Below are positions 35,930 to 46,064 of a stretch of 64,000 nucleotides of DNA, in pieces. The stretch comes from Verrucomicrobiaceae bacterium (GTDB lineage Bacteria > Verrucomicrobiota > Verrucomicrobiia > Verrucomicrobiales > Verrucomicrobiaceae). The stretch is from positions 1-64,000 of the forward strand of contig JAIYDW010000017.1 of assembly GCA_027487315.1 (NCBI GenBank). The letters are read 5' to 3'. The first letter of the stretch is position 1; each line of letters starts with the position of its first letter. The position numbers were made by a program, and so were the translations under genes. Below the pieces are notes generated by a model. That model searched no databases. It was given only the letters and a program-made list of their open reading frames with translations, and was not told the origin of the DNA.

Positions 35930-38900
35930 TTAGCGCTGGATGGTGAAGTCGGGACTGGTAAGAATCAGGTGAATGATAGCACGCAAACGATCCCGCTTGT
36001 TGGTATCAGATGGAGCCGAGTTGCTATAAGGTATGATCCCGCAAACAGAGTTCCCCAGGCTAATTCCGGTCGCGTTGGAGTAGTTGACGGGAATGGTAAA
36101 CCGATTGGCATCCACCCGTGTCACCGTGAATGTACCGTTGATGGTCGGAGAGAAGGTTCCCCCGCTAACCCCCGAGATCGTCACCGAATCTCCCGTTTGA
36201 AGGCCATGCTCATTGGCCGTCCCAGTCCCATACGTAATCGTGCATGGATTCCCAAGCGTGATGCTGGAAATCTGGCGACCCACAAAGTTGCGAATCTTGT
36301 CCGTTGCAGCCGTCGGGAGTTGGCCCGCAACCAGCAAGGTATTGAGGCGCGAAATCAAAGTCGACAGGTTGGCATTGCTCGTCCAGGTCTGTCCCGTCTG
36401 CGGCCCTGCACCCAGCACCGCACCCACTGTACCTGCCGTCGACACCGCATTTCCATACCACGAACTGAAGTCCATCACCAGAGCGTGACTCCCATTGTTG
36501 AAGCTTGAAATCCCATTGGTGTCTCCAATCGCAAAGACACCATTAAAGAGATAATTCGCCTGCCGGATCACCGTCGTCTCGGCCGTCAATTGGAACTCAG
36601 GCGTTGTCAAGCCCGCGGCTGCCAGGGGTCCCGAATACTTGTAGTCAGGGAGGAAGAAGTTAAACACCGTCTCCGAGTTTAGCGGAGATTGCTCCAAATC
36701 CGCATCCGTGTTCCCAAGCTGGAATGTGCTGGGCCGTGTCCCCGCATTCCCACTCCGGCTCTTCGGCTGCTCCACCAGCGGGAACATCCACATGCCGTTG
36801 TCTCCGTCATTGTTTGTGGTCCCATTTGACGCGATTGCGGCTGTTGTCAGCACCGTGAATGTGTTGGAATCAGGCACCGACTCAATCGTAAAGATGCCAT
36901 CCTGAGGCATCGGATTGCCCGCAGTGAAATTTTGATACACTTGCTCACCCACCCGAAGATGGTGATCCGCAATGCGAGACGTATGCCAGTCGGTCGTGTC
37001 AAACGTAATGCGACGCTCATTCGGTGACGGCAGACCCGAATTGCTGACCGTAAACGAACCCCGGAAGCCCACCATCCTCACCCGGCCGCTTCGCGCTGTC
37101 GCGTTCGCAGGAACCGTCACCGTAAAGGTGGAGCCGCCCGCGCTATCTGTGCTGTTTGAAGTCGCGGCCACATACACGCCATCCGTCAATGCTGGACCGC
37201 TTGCGAGCTCAAAATCCAGAAACGCACTTCCACCGGCGGGCAGCCAATGCCCAGAGAAAGTCACCGTCATCACCGTTGAGTTAGCTGGAATGTTATACGT
37301 CCGGTCAAGTCCCCCATTCGTCACGCCATTGCTGGAATTCACTCCCACCCAACCGCGCGCATTCACGTAAAACCTAAATGGAGCGGTCGTCGTCGGACTA
37401 GGCGTCGAAAGCACGGTGTACACTCCATCAGAGGGAGTCGTGTCTCCCTCAACCCACTCAGGACCTTCAAACTCCAGGAATACTGACCGGCCTGCTGCGA
37501 GTTTCGGATCATTGTTGCCTGCATTCACCTCAATAACGTGCGCACCAGCCGTCGATTGAGTCGTGGATGGTTGCACCCACGTCCCAGAAACACCATTTCC
37601 ACGGAAAGCTCTCCCTGCAGCCGCCACACGCATCACAGGCTCGCGCTGCTTCCCATAGCTCGTCACACTGACTTGCGAGGAATGCCTTGCTTCATAGTCC
37701 AACAAAATCGCCTTGATCACCGCCCTCATGTCACCCCGAACGCCTGACCCGTTGTCATTGAATTTCTGAACCACCCGATACACGTAACCACGCGATGGAT
37801 GGCTCGTCACCATTCGCTGAATCAATTGACGGCAGATGAACGGCCCCACATTCGGGTGGTTGAACAGTTGGTCGTGCGTCGCATCCAACTCCACATTCGG
37901 CAGCGCCTGATACGCCGGATTATTCCAGTGCATCGAATTGTGGGTTGCATACGGATCCAATGGCTGGCTACCCACCTTGGTCAAACCTGGCAGCACCTCA
38001 TTGTTAAGGATGCGCTTCGGACCGGTGTAGTGCCGCGCAGGAATCTCCCTCATCTGCCGCATCCAATTGGCAGGCGCACCAATAGAAGTCCGATAAGCCC
38101 CATCGTACCCGTCATCCCAACCCGTGAAGACGTGCGCATAGCCCACAATTTCTCTTTGCGTGTAAACATCAATCGGCTCAAACCTCGAGTTCAACATTAA
38201 GGAACCATCCGGCCACATGCGGAACAACCCAACCGAGAACAATTGCTTGATCTCCCTCGCGTAGTTCTCATTCGGAATCCGGCCAACCGATAGATCAGGC
38301 TTGTCATTCTCCCTCATGTCCAAATACCTGCCCATCGCCGGTGTCAAGGTCACCTCCTCCAGCAAATCGCGGAAGTTTCCGAACGAGTGATCTAGCAGCT
38401 TGTCATAGAAATAGGCCAGTGCATCAGCACGGTTGTCCAGCGGACCCTGCCCTGAAACCACGAGGATTTGGCTCAAAGCGAACGCGACCCTCTGGCGCAA
38501 CTGATCTTCCCCGGAAATCGACCGCCTCCACCAAGAGTTGAACGCCAGTGGCTCGTCAAACTGCGATCCCCCATTCGCATCCGAACCCTCTTGGGCAATC
38601 ACTTCCGGCAGCAGATATGAAGGGCCTTTGGTGAATTGATCGTCGATCCAAGCTTCATAACTGGCCATCGCCTTCAACGCTGCGACATCTTGCACACTCG
38701 CGCCAAAAGTCGCCTGAGTTAGGAACCTGACCGCTTGGTTGTTGGTTGTGTGGTCGTTCGTCCAAGTCGGAGGCGCGGCGGGAACCGTGAACGTTTGAGA
38801 ACCGTCCAATCTGCCAAAGTACCCTTTTATCTCTCCACCCGGATAGTTCACCGAATGCACGTTGAAAAACACTTTACCATCCTTCAAATGCTGAACCAAC

Positions 38901-41900
38901 TGTGGAACAGTGTATCCTGCTGTTGGCTTGATTACCCACTCGTAGGTCCCGTCCGCCAGCAACTTGACATCCCCGGGTTCGTCAAGGTCCGCAATCACGT
39001 TCGACAACCCTCCGCCAGGGATCATTTCGTCGTGCACATGCATTCCAAAGTAGTCCGACGTCAATCCCGTATAGTTGATCGAGATGATGGCCTCAGTCTC
39101 AGCCGCGTTCACCCGCAGGAAACTACTCCCAGAAGCATTCGTCACCGCACCAGCCTGCGGGCGCATCGTCGCCGCATAGATCGTCGCCGTGTCTGTCGGC
39201 GACACCGGTTCTGTCCACGGCGTCAAGGCATATCCCGGAACAACCTCGCTCGGCATCGCCCCATCCTCACCCGGCTTCGCCCAACCAATCGCTAAATTGT
39301 CCCCCACCCCGGTCCCTGCCTTATGCAGGATCTCAATGTAATACCGCTTGCCTTGCTGCATCGCCAGCCATGCTGACTTCTGATTCACCTCAGCATTCCA
39401 AGTCTGCGGTGTTCCGCTGCCATTGTTAACCCAAGCACGCCTGAAGATGTTCACTGGTTCCGCATCGTTGGAAATGCGCAACTCCGCCGCATTGCTGCCT
39501 GCAATCCAAAAATAGTAATTCCCTGTCAACGGTGCCGTCAAATACCCTCGAATCCTTGCCCCATAATTGTCCCCGGCATCTGTGGGTGCCTCCAGCGAAC
39601 TCAAACTTGAGGTGCTCGTTGGCACCGTTCCCGTCGGAATGCTCGCAAGACTCGTGCCGGCAATCCCACTCCACACTTCCCGGGCTATCGCCGCCCCGGC
39701 ATTGACTAAACTCAAATTGATCACCGATTTGCTCTGCCCAGCAGGACTGGTCATCGTCACCACGATTTGGTGCTTGCCCTCGGCGTCCGCAGGAGGTGTG
39801 CCCGTTAGTTGACCATTCGCGTAGCTCAACCACGCGGGCAACCCCTCAAAGCTCACTGACCCACCATTTCCAACCACCACCGGAATCGAAAAATCTCCAT
39901 CACCCACTAACCCGGTAATCTCAGTCGAACTCAGATGCGCAGGCGGTGCCTGCGGTCCACTTGTCGGATAGAGTCGATTGCTCGGTATGATCTGCTTCGG
40001 CTGGCTGGGACTGAACCAGGAAAGCTGGCACCGTGCGTAGCCTGTGTTTTCAAGATAATCGAGCTGAATGTCATACCGGGTTCCACCCACCATCGGCAAT
40101 CGCACAAAACGCTCGTTACTCATGTTCGCAAAATCCCTCAGCGCCTTGTTGACGGTCTCCAAATTCACATTGCCCGCGCTGTTAATGGCGTACCTCCCGG
40201 GCTCCATCGCAACGGCAAACGCCATGCTCTGCGACGCTGGCTGCCCGATCAAGCCGGGCGCCACGATGGTGATGTTCCCTGTGTTCGTCCCGCTGAGCCC
40301 AGTTCCGTAGCTCACGGTAAACGTCGTGGCCGTAACCGCTGAGATGGTTCTGTAGGCGTTGACTTCGTTAGTCAGGGCATTGTTAGTCGGATCAAGGATG
40401 ACGCTCATCCCAATTTCAAACGTGTTCGGCGCAAATCCCGAGTTGGTGTAATCCACCACCGTGACTCCACTGGCGCTCGTGTAAGTATAGGCCGCATTTC
40501 CAGCAGGGTAGACGGCCGTCACAATCGCATTCCTATTGTCCGAGACTGTGATCGCCACCCCCGTCGTCTGTGATGCAAAGACGTTCGCCGCAAAGTTCAC
40601 CGCAAATGTCGTCGCAGTTGGAGCAGGTGATGCCAGCACTTCATACTGCGACAATGCCAGTGACGACGCCGTGCCCGCAGTCGGATCCAATTCAATAGAG
40701 TGCCCCGCTTGAATGCTCCCGGGCGTGATGTTCGTCAACGCACTGTAGTCGATAATTGCGACTCCCGTCGAAGCGTCATAAGTGTAGGTCGTCGCAGCTG
40801 TTCCATGACTTAGATTGCCGCTGCTAGGATCGAGGCGCACCACTTCGCCCACAGTGTAAGCCCCAGGACGCACTGTCGTGTTGACATAATTGACGATCAA
40901 CCCTCCGGTCGCACTGTCATAGAGATAACTGCCTCCACTAGTGGTTGATGGCACAGGCCGCATGTCATGCTGCTGACCATTGATCCTCAACACACACCCA
41001 TCATCCGCATGCACAATGAACGTGTATTCCTCAGTGAATTGTGGCTGCACTTGCCCCGTCCAGCGCACACTGAAGGTCTCCGGATTGATCAGCACCGGGT
41101 CTGGCGTCCCCTCCCCCCAAACACCATTGTTGTTAAACGTCACTGCTGTATCCACCCCTACCCGGACTGGCGCTGACGCAAAGTTCGTGTTGCCATAGAT
41201 TTTGTTGTACACTCCCGTGGTTGTGCTCGCGCTCCGCTCTTCCAAGAAACAGGTACCTGATGTTGTATCAGTCGCGGGAAGGTTCGTCCCCGTGACAGCT
41301 ACCTGAAATGTCGTCGCCGTGGCGTTCGCGACCGTGAAATTGATGCTATTGTAGCCTGCGGGATCTGCCGTGTTCGGCGTGAACAAATTTCGGGAGGCAA
41401 AGGCGATCGCTACAGTTTCCCCATTCAAAAGGCCATGCCCGGTCAGCGTCACCGTCGCGAGACCCGTCGTCGCATTCGTTCGGCTCCACGTGTAGTTCGC
41501 CGACACCGTATGCGTGAATTGGCGCGCCTGCGGAATATTCGCAAAGGTCGCGGTCCCCAGACTCCATTGCAACCGGCAACGCGCGCTGCCTTCTGTCTCC
41601 ACATGCTCGACCCGCATCCTGTAACGTCCCGTTGCCCCTATGGCGGTCGTTGGCACCTCTAAGGTGTGGCCGCCGCTTATCTTGAACGCGCCAATCACCT
41701 CGTTGTCCGCCACCCCATCTTCAGGTGCCACCGTCGACGCGCTATCCCATCCATGCTCCACCACCTGCTCTCCCGGCAAGTCAAACACACCATTGCGATT
41801 CAAGTCAATCAAGACTCGCGCCCTGTCATCCGCATCAAGTTGAAACCGATAGCTGCCTGCCGCGTCCGGACTCAGGAAGGTCTCATAGGCGTTTGAGAAT

Positions 41901-43408
41901 TGATCCGGCACGTTCGTCGCCAATGTCCCCGCCAGTGCCGCTGTTCCAACTGCATTGGCAGTTCCATAAATCCAGTCATAGTTGACGGAACTGTCCACCC
42001 GCTCTATCACCGGAGGATGCAACGGTAAGATACTAAATCCACAGCTATTGCTGCTCGTCGCAGGTAATCCAGCCCCAGATGGCACCGAACAGGTGAATGT
42101 CGTCGAGGTCTTCCCCGTCACAAGGTAGCTTTGATGATTGTAAGTTGGGGTGTTGAGATTTCCTCCAGTGAAAGTAAGCTTCACCTGAGTGGTGTTGGCC
42201 GTCAAAGCTCCCAACAGTGTCGCCAACCGGGACGAATTGACACCGGTCGGCGTGATGACAATGCTGCCGGTAAAGTTTGGCGTCGCACCCCCTCGGGTGT
42301 ATGCGTAATTTGCCGTATCACCAAAGTTGACCGCACTATCGTAAGTTGTGCTGCCGTTATCGTAGTATCTCGCCAAGAGACCCGTTCCGGTCGCGACAGT
42401 CGAATCCTGAATGATTATCGTTGCGGATCCCGGAGTCCCCACTTCCGGCGCGCCGCCAGGGGTGGTGCTGGTAGCACCCGTTAATGCCAGAGTGACCGAC
42501 TCAGAGCCCTCGACTGTCACCGACTGGCCAGGGTTCGGATTGATGAAGATCGTCTTTTCTTTCTCTCCAGCCATAAAATCAACCGTATTTGAAACCGGTG
42601 AGCGCGAGTAGTCCGTGCTTCCGTTAGCCGATCCCGAAAACGCCATCGAAACAGTCGCATCGAACAAACTGCGCTGCCGCTTCACCACAAACGAACCACT
42701 CTGCGGACCGTCCTCCGAGGCAAATGGTAAAGCTGCCTCCACCGTCACCTTGTCCGGTTCACCCAATTCACCTTCCAAAAGATCCAAAAGGTCGCTCTTT
42801 CCATTCGCATCCAGATCCACACTCTCCGCATTCGGATTATACCCTAATTTCTGAGCCACCCAGTCCGAGACCCCATCACTGTTTGAATCCACGTCGCTCG
42901 TCTCGAGTTTGTAAAACTTCCGACTGCCTACAGGCTTGGTGATCTTAAGCGTCTTAGAAGTGTCGTTGGTCGCAACAAATTCAGTCCCGGAGTCGGGCGA
43001 TAGCAGCGTTTCTCCTACCAACCCATATCCACCTCCTGGCGTATCCGAGCTCAATATTCGGTATTTTTTACCTACCTTCGCGTCGAAAACAAAAAAGACA
43101 TTCGTTCCAGTGATGTAGGTATCACCCACTTTCAAACAATCACCCGACACCCTGGGATTCGTACCTGCCACCGATTCAATCAAATTGGAACATCCGTCCC
43201 CGTCCTCATCCCCGCCAGGAACCAAGTCCCAGGCATCGTAAATTCCCTGCCAGACATCGTTCAACCCATCTCCATCCACATCCATGTCCAAATCGCCTGA
43301 AGCTGGCCCTCCAATTCCCAAAAACAAACCCAGGGCAATAGTTCGCCAAGTCTTGAGTTGGCGACAAACACGTTGTGTAGAAGCAGTTGGGGTGGCTTTA
43401 TTCTGCAT
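35930..43408 (-). CDS. Giant multidomain DUF1800 protein (pair 2), longer paralogue
   Basis: About 2492 residues from ATG 43408 (MQNKATPTAST), which precedes a signal segment (WRTIALGLFLGIGGPASG); an upstream GTG at 43477 is less likely. The domain order matches its paralogue: TSP3-type loops (DMDVDGDGLNDVW, DEDGDGCSN), Calx-beta-like (~227-330), PA14 (from ~342), second PA14 (from ~729), Ig-like, PA14-like (~1240), CHRD (~1407-1537) and DUF1800 (~1555 to end, finishing TSPDFTIQR). The extra ~400 residues are mostly added copies of a beta module inserted inside the PA14 and DUF1800 domains (nt ~42010-42305, ~40180-40950, ~36050-36280). Surface or extracellular; function unknown. Confidence 0.9.
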   Translation of the reverse strand: MQNKATPTASTQRVCRQLKTWRTIALGLFLGIGGPASGDLDMDVDGDGLNDVWQGIYDAWDLVPGGDEDGDGCSNLIESVAGTNPRVSGDCLKVGDTYITGTNVFFVFDAKVGKKYRILSSDTPGGGYGLVGETLLSPDSGTEFVATNDTSKTLKITKPVGSRKFYKLETSDVDSNSDGVSDWVAQKLGYNPNAESVDLDANGKSDLLDLLEGELGEPDKVTVEAALPFASEDGPQSGSFVVKRQRSLFDATVSMAFSGSANGSTDYSRSPVSNTVDFMAGEKEKTIFINPNPGQSVTVEGSESVTLALTGATSTTPGGAPEVGTPGSATIIIQDSTVATGTGLLARYYDNGSTTYDSAVNFGDTANYAYTRGGATPNFTGSIVITPTGVNSSRLATLLGALTANTTQVKLTFTGGNLNTPTYNHQSYLVTGKTSTTFTCSVPSGAGLPATSSNSCGFSILPLHPPVIERVDSSVNYDWIYGTANAVGTAALAGTLATNVPDQFSNAYETFLSPDAAGSYRFQLDADDRARVLIDLNRNGVFDLPGEQVVEHGWDSASTVAPEDGVADNEVIGAFKISGGHTLEVPTTAIGATGRYRMRVEHVETEGSARCRLQWSLGTATFANIPQARQFTHTVSANYTWSRTNATTGLATVTLTGHGLLNGETVAIAFASRNLFTPNTADPAGYNSINFTVANATATTFQVAVTGTNLPATDTTSGTCFLEERSASTTTGVYNKIYGNTNFASAPVRVGVDTAVTFNNNGVWGEGTPDPVLINPETFSVRWTGQVQPQFTEEYTFIVHADDGCVLRINGQQHDMRPVPSTTSGGSYLYDSATGGLIVNYVNTTVRPGAYTVGEVVRLDPSSGNLSHGTAATTYTYDASTGVAIIDYSALTNITPGSIQAGHSIELDPTAGTASSLALSQYEVLASPAPTATTFAVNFAANVFASQTTGVAITVSDNRNAIVTAVYPAGNAAYTYTSASGVTVVDYTNSGFAPNTFEIGMSVILDPTNNALTNEVNAYRTISAVTATTFTVSYGTGLSGTNTGNITIVAPGLIGQPASQSMAFAVAMEPGRYAINSAGNVNLETVNKALRDFANMSNERFVRLPMVGGTRYDIQLDYLENTGYARCQLSWFSPSQPKQIIPSNRLYPTSGPQAPPAHLSSTEITGLVGDGDFSIPVVVGNGGSVSFEGLPAWLSYANGQLTGTPPADAEGKHQIVVTMTSPAGQSKSVINLSLVNAGAAIAREVWSGIAGTSLASIPTGTVPTSTSSLSSLEAPTDAGDNYGARIRGYLTAPLTGNYYFWIAGSNAAELRISNDAEPVNIFRRAWVNNGSGTPQTWNAEVNQKSAWLAMQQGKRYYIEILHKAGTGVGDNLAIGWAKPGEDGAMPSEVVPGYALTPWTEPVSPTDTATIYAATMRPQAGAVTNASGSSFLRVNAAETEAIISINYTGLTSDYFGMHVHDEMIPGGGLSNVIADLDEPGDVKLLADGTYEWVIKPTAGYTVPQLVQHLKDGKVFFNVHSVNYPGGEIKGYFGRLDGSQTFTVPAAPPTWTNDHTTNNQAVRFLTQATFGASVQDVAALKAMASYEAWIDDQFTKGPSYLLPEVIAQEGSDANGGSQFDEPLAFNSWWRRSISGEDQLRQRVAFALSQILVVSGQGPLDNRADALAYFYDKLLDHSFGNFRDLLEEVTLTPAMGRYLDMRENDKPDLSVGRIPNENYAREIKQLFSVGLFRMWPDGSLMLNSRFEPIDVYTQREIVGYAHVFTGWDDGYDGAYRTSIGAPANWMRQMREIPARHYTGPKRILNNEVLPGLTKVGSQPLDPYATHNSMHWNNPAYQALPNVELDATHDQLFNHPNVGPFICRQLIQRMVTSHPSRGYVYRVVQKFNDNGSGVRGDMRAVIKAILLDYEARHSSQVSVTSYGKQREPVMRVAAAGRAFRGNGVSGTWVQPSTTQSTAGAHVIEVNAGNNDPKLAAGRSVFLEFEGPEWVEGDTTPSDGVYTVLSTPSPTTTAPFRFYVNARGWVGVNSSNGVTNGGLDRTYNIPANSTVMTVTFSGHWLPAGGSAFLDFELASGPALTDGVYVAATSNSTDSAGGSTFTVTVPANATARSGRVRMVGFRGSFTVSNSGLPSPNERRITFDTTDWHTSRIADHHLRVGEQVYQNFTAGNPMPQDGIFTIESVPDSNTFTVLTTAAIASNGTTNNDGDNGMWMFPLVEQPKSRSGNAGTRPSTFQLGNTDADLEQSPLNSETVFNFFLPDYKYSGPLAAAGLTTPEFQLTAETTVIRQANYLFNGVFAIGDTNGISSFNNGSHALVMDFSSWYGNAVSTAGTVGAVLGAGPQTGQTWTSNANLSTLISRLNTLLVAGQLPTAATDKIRNFVGRQISSITLGNPCTITYGTGTANEHGLQTGDSVTISGVSGGTFSPTINGTFTVTRVDANRFTIPVNYSNATGISLGNSVCGIIPYSNSAPSDTNKRDRLRAIIHLILTSPDFTIQR

Positions 43409-43622
43409 GGCGGTGGTCGGGGGATCTGTTCGACAAGCCGAACAATCAAGGTTGGACTGGAATAGAGAAGGATTCACTCCTGATAGCGCCTAACTCGACG
43501 ACTTTCAGGACGACTATATTTTCATATAACAGGAATGAGAATACAAAACATGGCCGCTCAAAGTCCAGACAAAAACTAAAAGACTTTGTTCAACGGAAGA
43601 TGAATTTTAAGCATGACATGAG
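43409..43622. promoter_or_regulatory. AT-rich region likely holding the promoter of the DUF1800/DUF1501 cluster
   Basis: This 214-bp gap is far more AT-rich than its surroundings. On the minus strand, an AT-rich block around 43515-43550 includes TATAGT, a possible -10 element; no well-spaced -35 element is obvious. As the only sizeable gap upstream of five closely spaced minus-strand genes, it is the natural promoter site. There is no operator-like palindrome. Confidence 0.35.
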
Positions 43623-45968
43623 TTAAAAAGATTGCCCCCTCCTTAAGATCTCCCGCAATTGCCTAGCCTGACCATAGCCTGGTGCAATTTCCAGAGCCCG
43701 ATCCACAGCCATGACCGCCTCCATCCTCCGTCCCATCTGCGCCAAAATGGTGGCTCGCGCATAGGGAATCCCAGGATCATTAGGCTCCGCCGCCTCCCCT
43801 TTGCCCAATGCAACCAAGGCTTCGTCAGCCCGTTTCAATCCATTTAACGCCAGACCCAAATTATACCACGCCCTCGCAAACTTTGGTGCCAACCGCACCG
43901 CTTCGTTCAACGCCGCAACAGTTTGCCCAAGGTCTCCAGTCTCACTGAATGCGAGCCCCAGCTCATAGCGATACTGAGCCTCGTTCGGCGCCAGCTTTAT
44001 CGCATCCTCCAACTTCTGAATCGCCTTCGCCGTATTCCCTTGGCTACTGTGGATCAACGCCAAATCATGATGAAAGGGCGGGGAATTCGGATCCCATTTC
44101 ACCGCTGTCTCCATATGCCCGACTGCTTCCGTCGCCTCTCCCCGAGAAAAGTAAAACTGCCCCAGCTGCATCTGCCCACTCGGTTGATCACTGTTCAAAT
44201 GAAGCATGTGCAGCAAATCTTTCCCCGCCACCCCATTCAAATCCAAAGTCTCCCTCAGCGCCCACGCCGCCGCAACCCGCACCGATCGCACAGGATCCAT
44301 CAATGCCTTCTCCAAAACCATCCTCGTTTCGGCGTCCCCACTCAACAGCACTTGCTCCAAACTCCGAATCACCGCATTTCTCACCAGCGGATGCTCATGC
44401 GCCGCCTGCTCCAAAAGCGCCGCTCGCACACTCGGCTGCGCAGCCCACTGATCCAACAGCAGCGCTGCGCTCGCCCGCCAATGAGGAATCCGATCCGTCT
44501 TCAGAACCTCCACCAAACCAGCCATCGCCGAAACATCCCCCAGTCTGCCCTTTGCAATCAACTGGGCCCGATGCCTCGTTGGACGCTCCATCCGCGTCCC
44601 ATACCACTTCTCAGTCGCCGCCTGCGCCCATTCGACCGTCTGATCCTGGTGGCACCGATTGCACGCATTCGGCACCCCAAAATCCTTCGTCAATTTCGGA
44701 TCCGGAATGGTCCACCCATGATCATGCCGCCAATGCCGCTGCATGTAAGGCGTCTGCGGCATGTGGCAATTGATACACTGACTCCCGGTACTCTCCACCC
44801 CATGAAACGTATGCGCTGCCGCCACAATTGGCGGTGCATTCGGAAATCCACCCGCCGTATGACACCGCATGCAAAGCTGATTCCCAGGCAAAATCGTCTT
44901 CCCACTGTGCATGTCATGACAATCCATGCATCGAACCCCCGAATGCTGCATCCCACTGCTCATGAAACTCGCGAACTCAAAATTCTCATCCCTCACCTGC
45001 CCATCGGGAAAATAAGTGTCCGATTGATCGGTGATCGTCAGCAAATAGTGATCCCAAAAAGAATCCCCTGGCTTGAAGTCCCCCGTGATCTCCCCCCGAC
45101 GTGCATGGCAGCCCGCACAATTCTCCGTGTGCTGATTCCGATCCCACTTCACCAAATGCGGATCTTCACCCTTTTTCCCCGGATAGAGCTTCTGCCACTC
45201 CGAATGCTCCTTCATCGGTCCATGGCAGGACTCACAACTCACCGAGCTCTCCGCCATCGACGTCTTATAACCATCCGTCGCCTCATCATAGTTCTTCCTC
45301 ACCCGCGTGTTGTGGCAGGAAGCACACATCTGATTCCAAACCATCCCCCGCCCAGTCCAATGCCCCCATTCTCCGGGCTTCCGATCCTCGTCCCCGTATA
45401 CATCAAACCATTCTCTCAGTTTCGGATCAAAACACGCCTCCATCGCCTGCAACCGCCCATTGCCACCATCCACCAAAACCTGCCTCAATGGATTGTGCCC
45501 AATGATTCGCTCCACTTTGTAAGGGGCTTTTTCCCCTTCAAAACCCAACGACACCACCTCAAAAGCATCCCCCACCTTGCGCAACTCCGTCGTCTGAGTG
45601 CCATGCTTGAAGGATCGCTCAGGCACAAATCCCGGATCCTCCATCTCAGCATTCGGCTTCCGCTCCGCCATCCCGTGGTTCGAAGTCTTCCATTTCGCGT
45701 ACTCCGCCTCATGACACGACTTGCAACTCTCTGAACCCCCATACTGCGCGTGCACCACCGCTTCATGAACCATCTCAAATGCCTTTGGCTCAACCACCGC
45801 CGCCATCTCCAAAGGCACCACCGTGTGCTTCGCTTGAGGCCTCATCAGCCACGCCCCAATCCCGATCAACAAAGCGCCCATGACACCTCCCAGTACCCAT
45901 GCCCACACTCCCCTACCCGCAACCGCTTCAGGCGGGCGACTCGGTGGCTGATGCTTCTTGGATTTCAT
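43623..45968 (-). CDS. Octaheme cytochrome c with HEAT and TPR repeats
   Basis: About 781 residues from ATG 45968 (MKSKKHQPP), followed by one membrane helix (VWAWVLGGVMGALLIGIGAWLM) that anchors the rest in the periplasm. Eight CxxCH sites occur in order: CKSCH, CASCH, CESCH, CAGCH, CMDCH, CMRCH, CINCH, CNRCH. The first half resembles cytochrome c554/octaheme-type proteins. Residues ~460-600 are HEAT-like (LVRNAVIRSLEQVL, SVRVAAAWALRETL) and residues ~610-775 are TPRs (NEAQYRYELGLAFSETGD, FARAWYNLGLALNGL). Likely electron transfer, or reduction of a nitrogen or sulfur compound, with repeats serving as docking surfaces; the substrate is not evident. Confidence 0.9.
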   Translation of the reverse strand: MKSKKHQPPSRPPEAVAGRGVWAWVLGGVMGALLIGIGAWLMRPQAKHTVVPLEMAAVVEPKAFEMVHEAVVHAQYGGSESCKSCHEAEYAKWKTSNHGMAERKPNAEMEDPGFVPERSFKHGTQTTELRKVGDAFEVVSLGFEGEKAPYKVERIIGHNPLRQVLVDGGNGRLQAMEACFDPKLREWFDVYGDEDRKPGEWGHWTGRGMVWNQMCASCHNTRVRKNYDEATDGYKTSMAESSVSCESCHGPMKEHSEWQKLYPGKKGEDPHLVKWDRNQHTENCAGCHARRGEITGDFKPGDSFWDHYLLTITDQSDTYFPDGQVRDENFEFASFMSSGMQHSGVRCMDCHDMHSGKTILPGNQLCMRCHTAGGFPNAPPIVAAAHTFHGVESTGSQCINCHMPQTPYMQRHWRHDHGWTIPDPKLTKDFGVPNACNRCHQDQTVEWAQAATEKWYGTRMERPTRHRAQLIAKGRLGDVSAMAGLVEVLKTDRIPHWRASAALLLDQWAAQPSVRAALLEQAAHEHPLVRNAVIRSLEQVLLSGDAETRMVLEKALMDPVRSVRVAAAWALRETLDLNGVAGKDLLHMLHLNSDQPSGQMQLGQFYFSRGEATEAVGHMETAVKWDPNSPPFHHDLALIHSSQGNTAKAIQKLEDAIKLAPNEAQYRYELGLAFSETGDLGQTVAALNEAVRLAPKFARAWYNLGLALNGLKRADEALVALGKGEAAEPNDPGIPYARATILAQMGRRMEAVMAVDRALEIAPGYGQARQLREILRRGQSF

Positions 45969-46064
45969 GTCGGAGGGCAAAGGGAACGCCAAAGCTACCG
46001 TTTCATTACGGTCAATCAACTCCAGAGGATGGATTGACCCCCTTCTGCGTCCGTGATAACTCTC

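Noticed and set aside
30000-42500. Repeated sequence blocks considered as a CRISPR array or transposon
   Set aside because: The repeats are protein-coding, diverged and in frame, without constant direct repeats and spacers; they arise from paralogous DUF1800 domains and beta modules.
43923-45734. A 603-codon plus-strand open frame opposite the octaheme cytochrome gene
   Set aside because: It is rich in Arg, His, Pro and Leu with no domain, and lies fully antisense to a gene with eight heme motifs. It reflects codon bias of the real gene.
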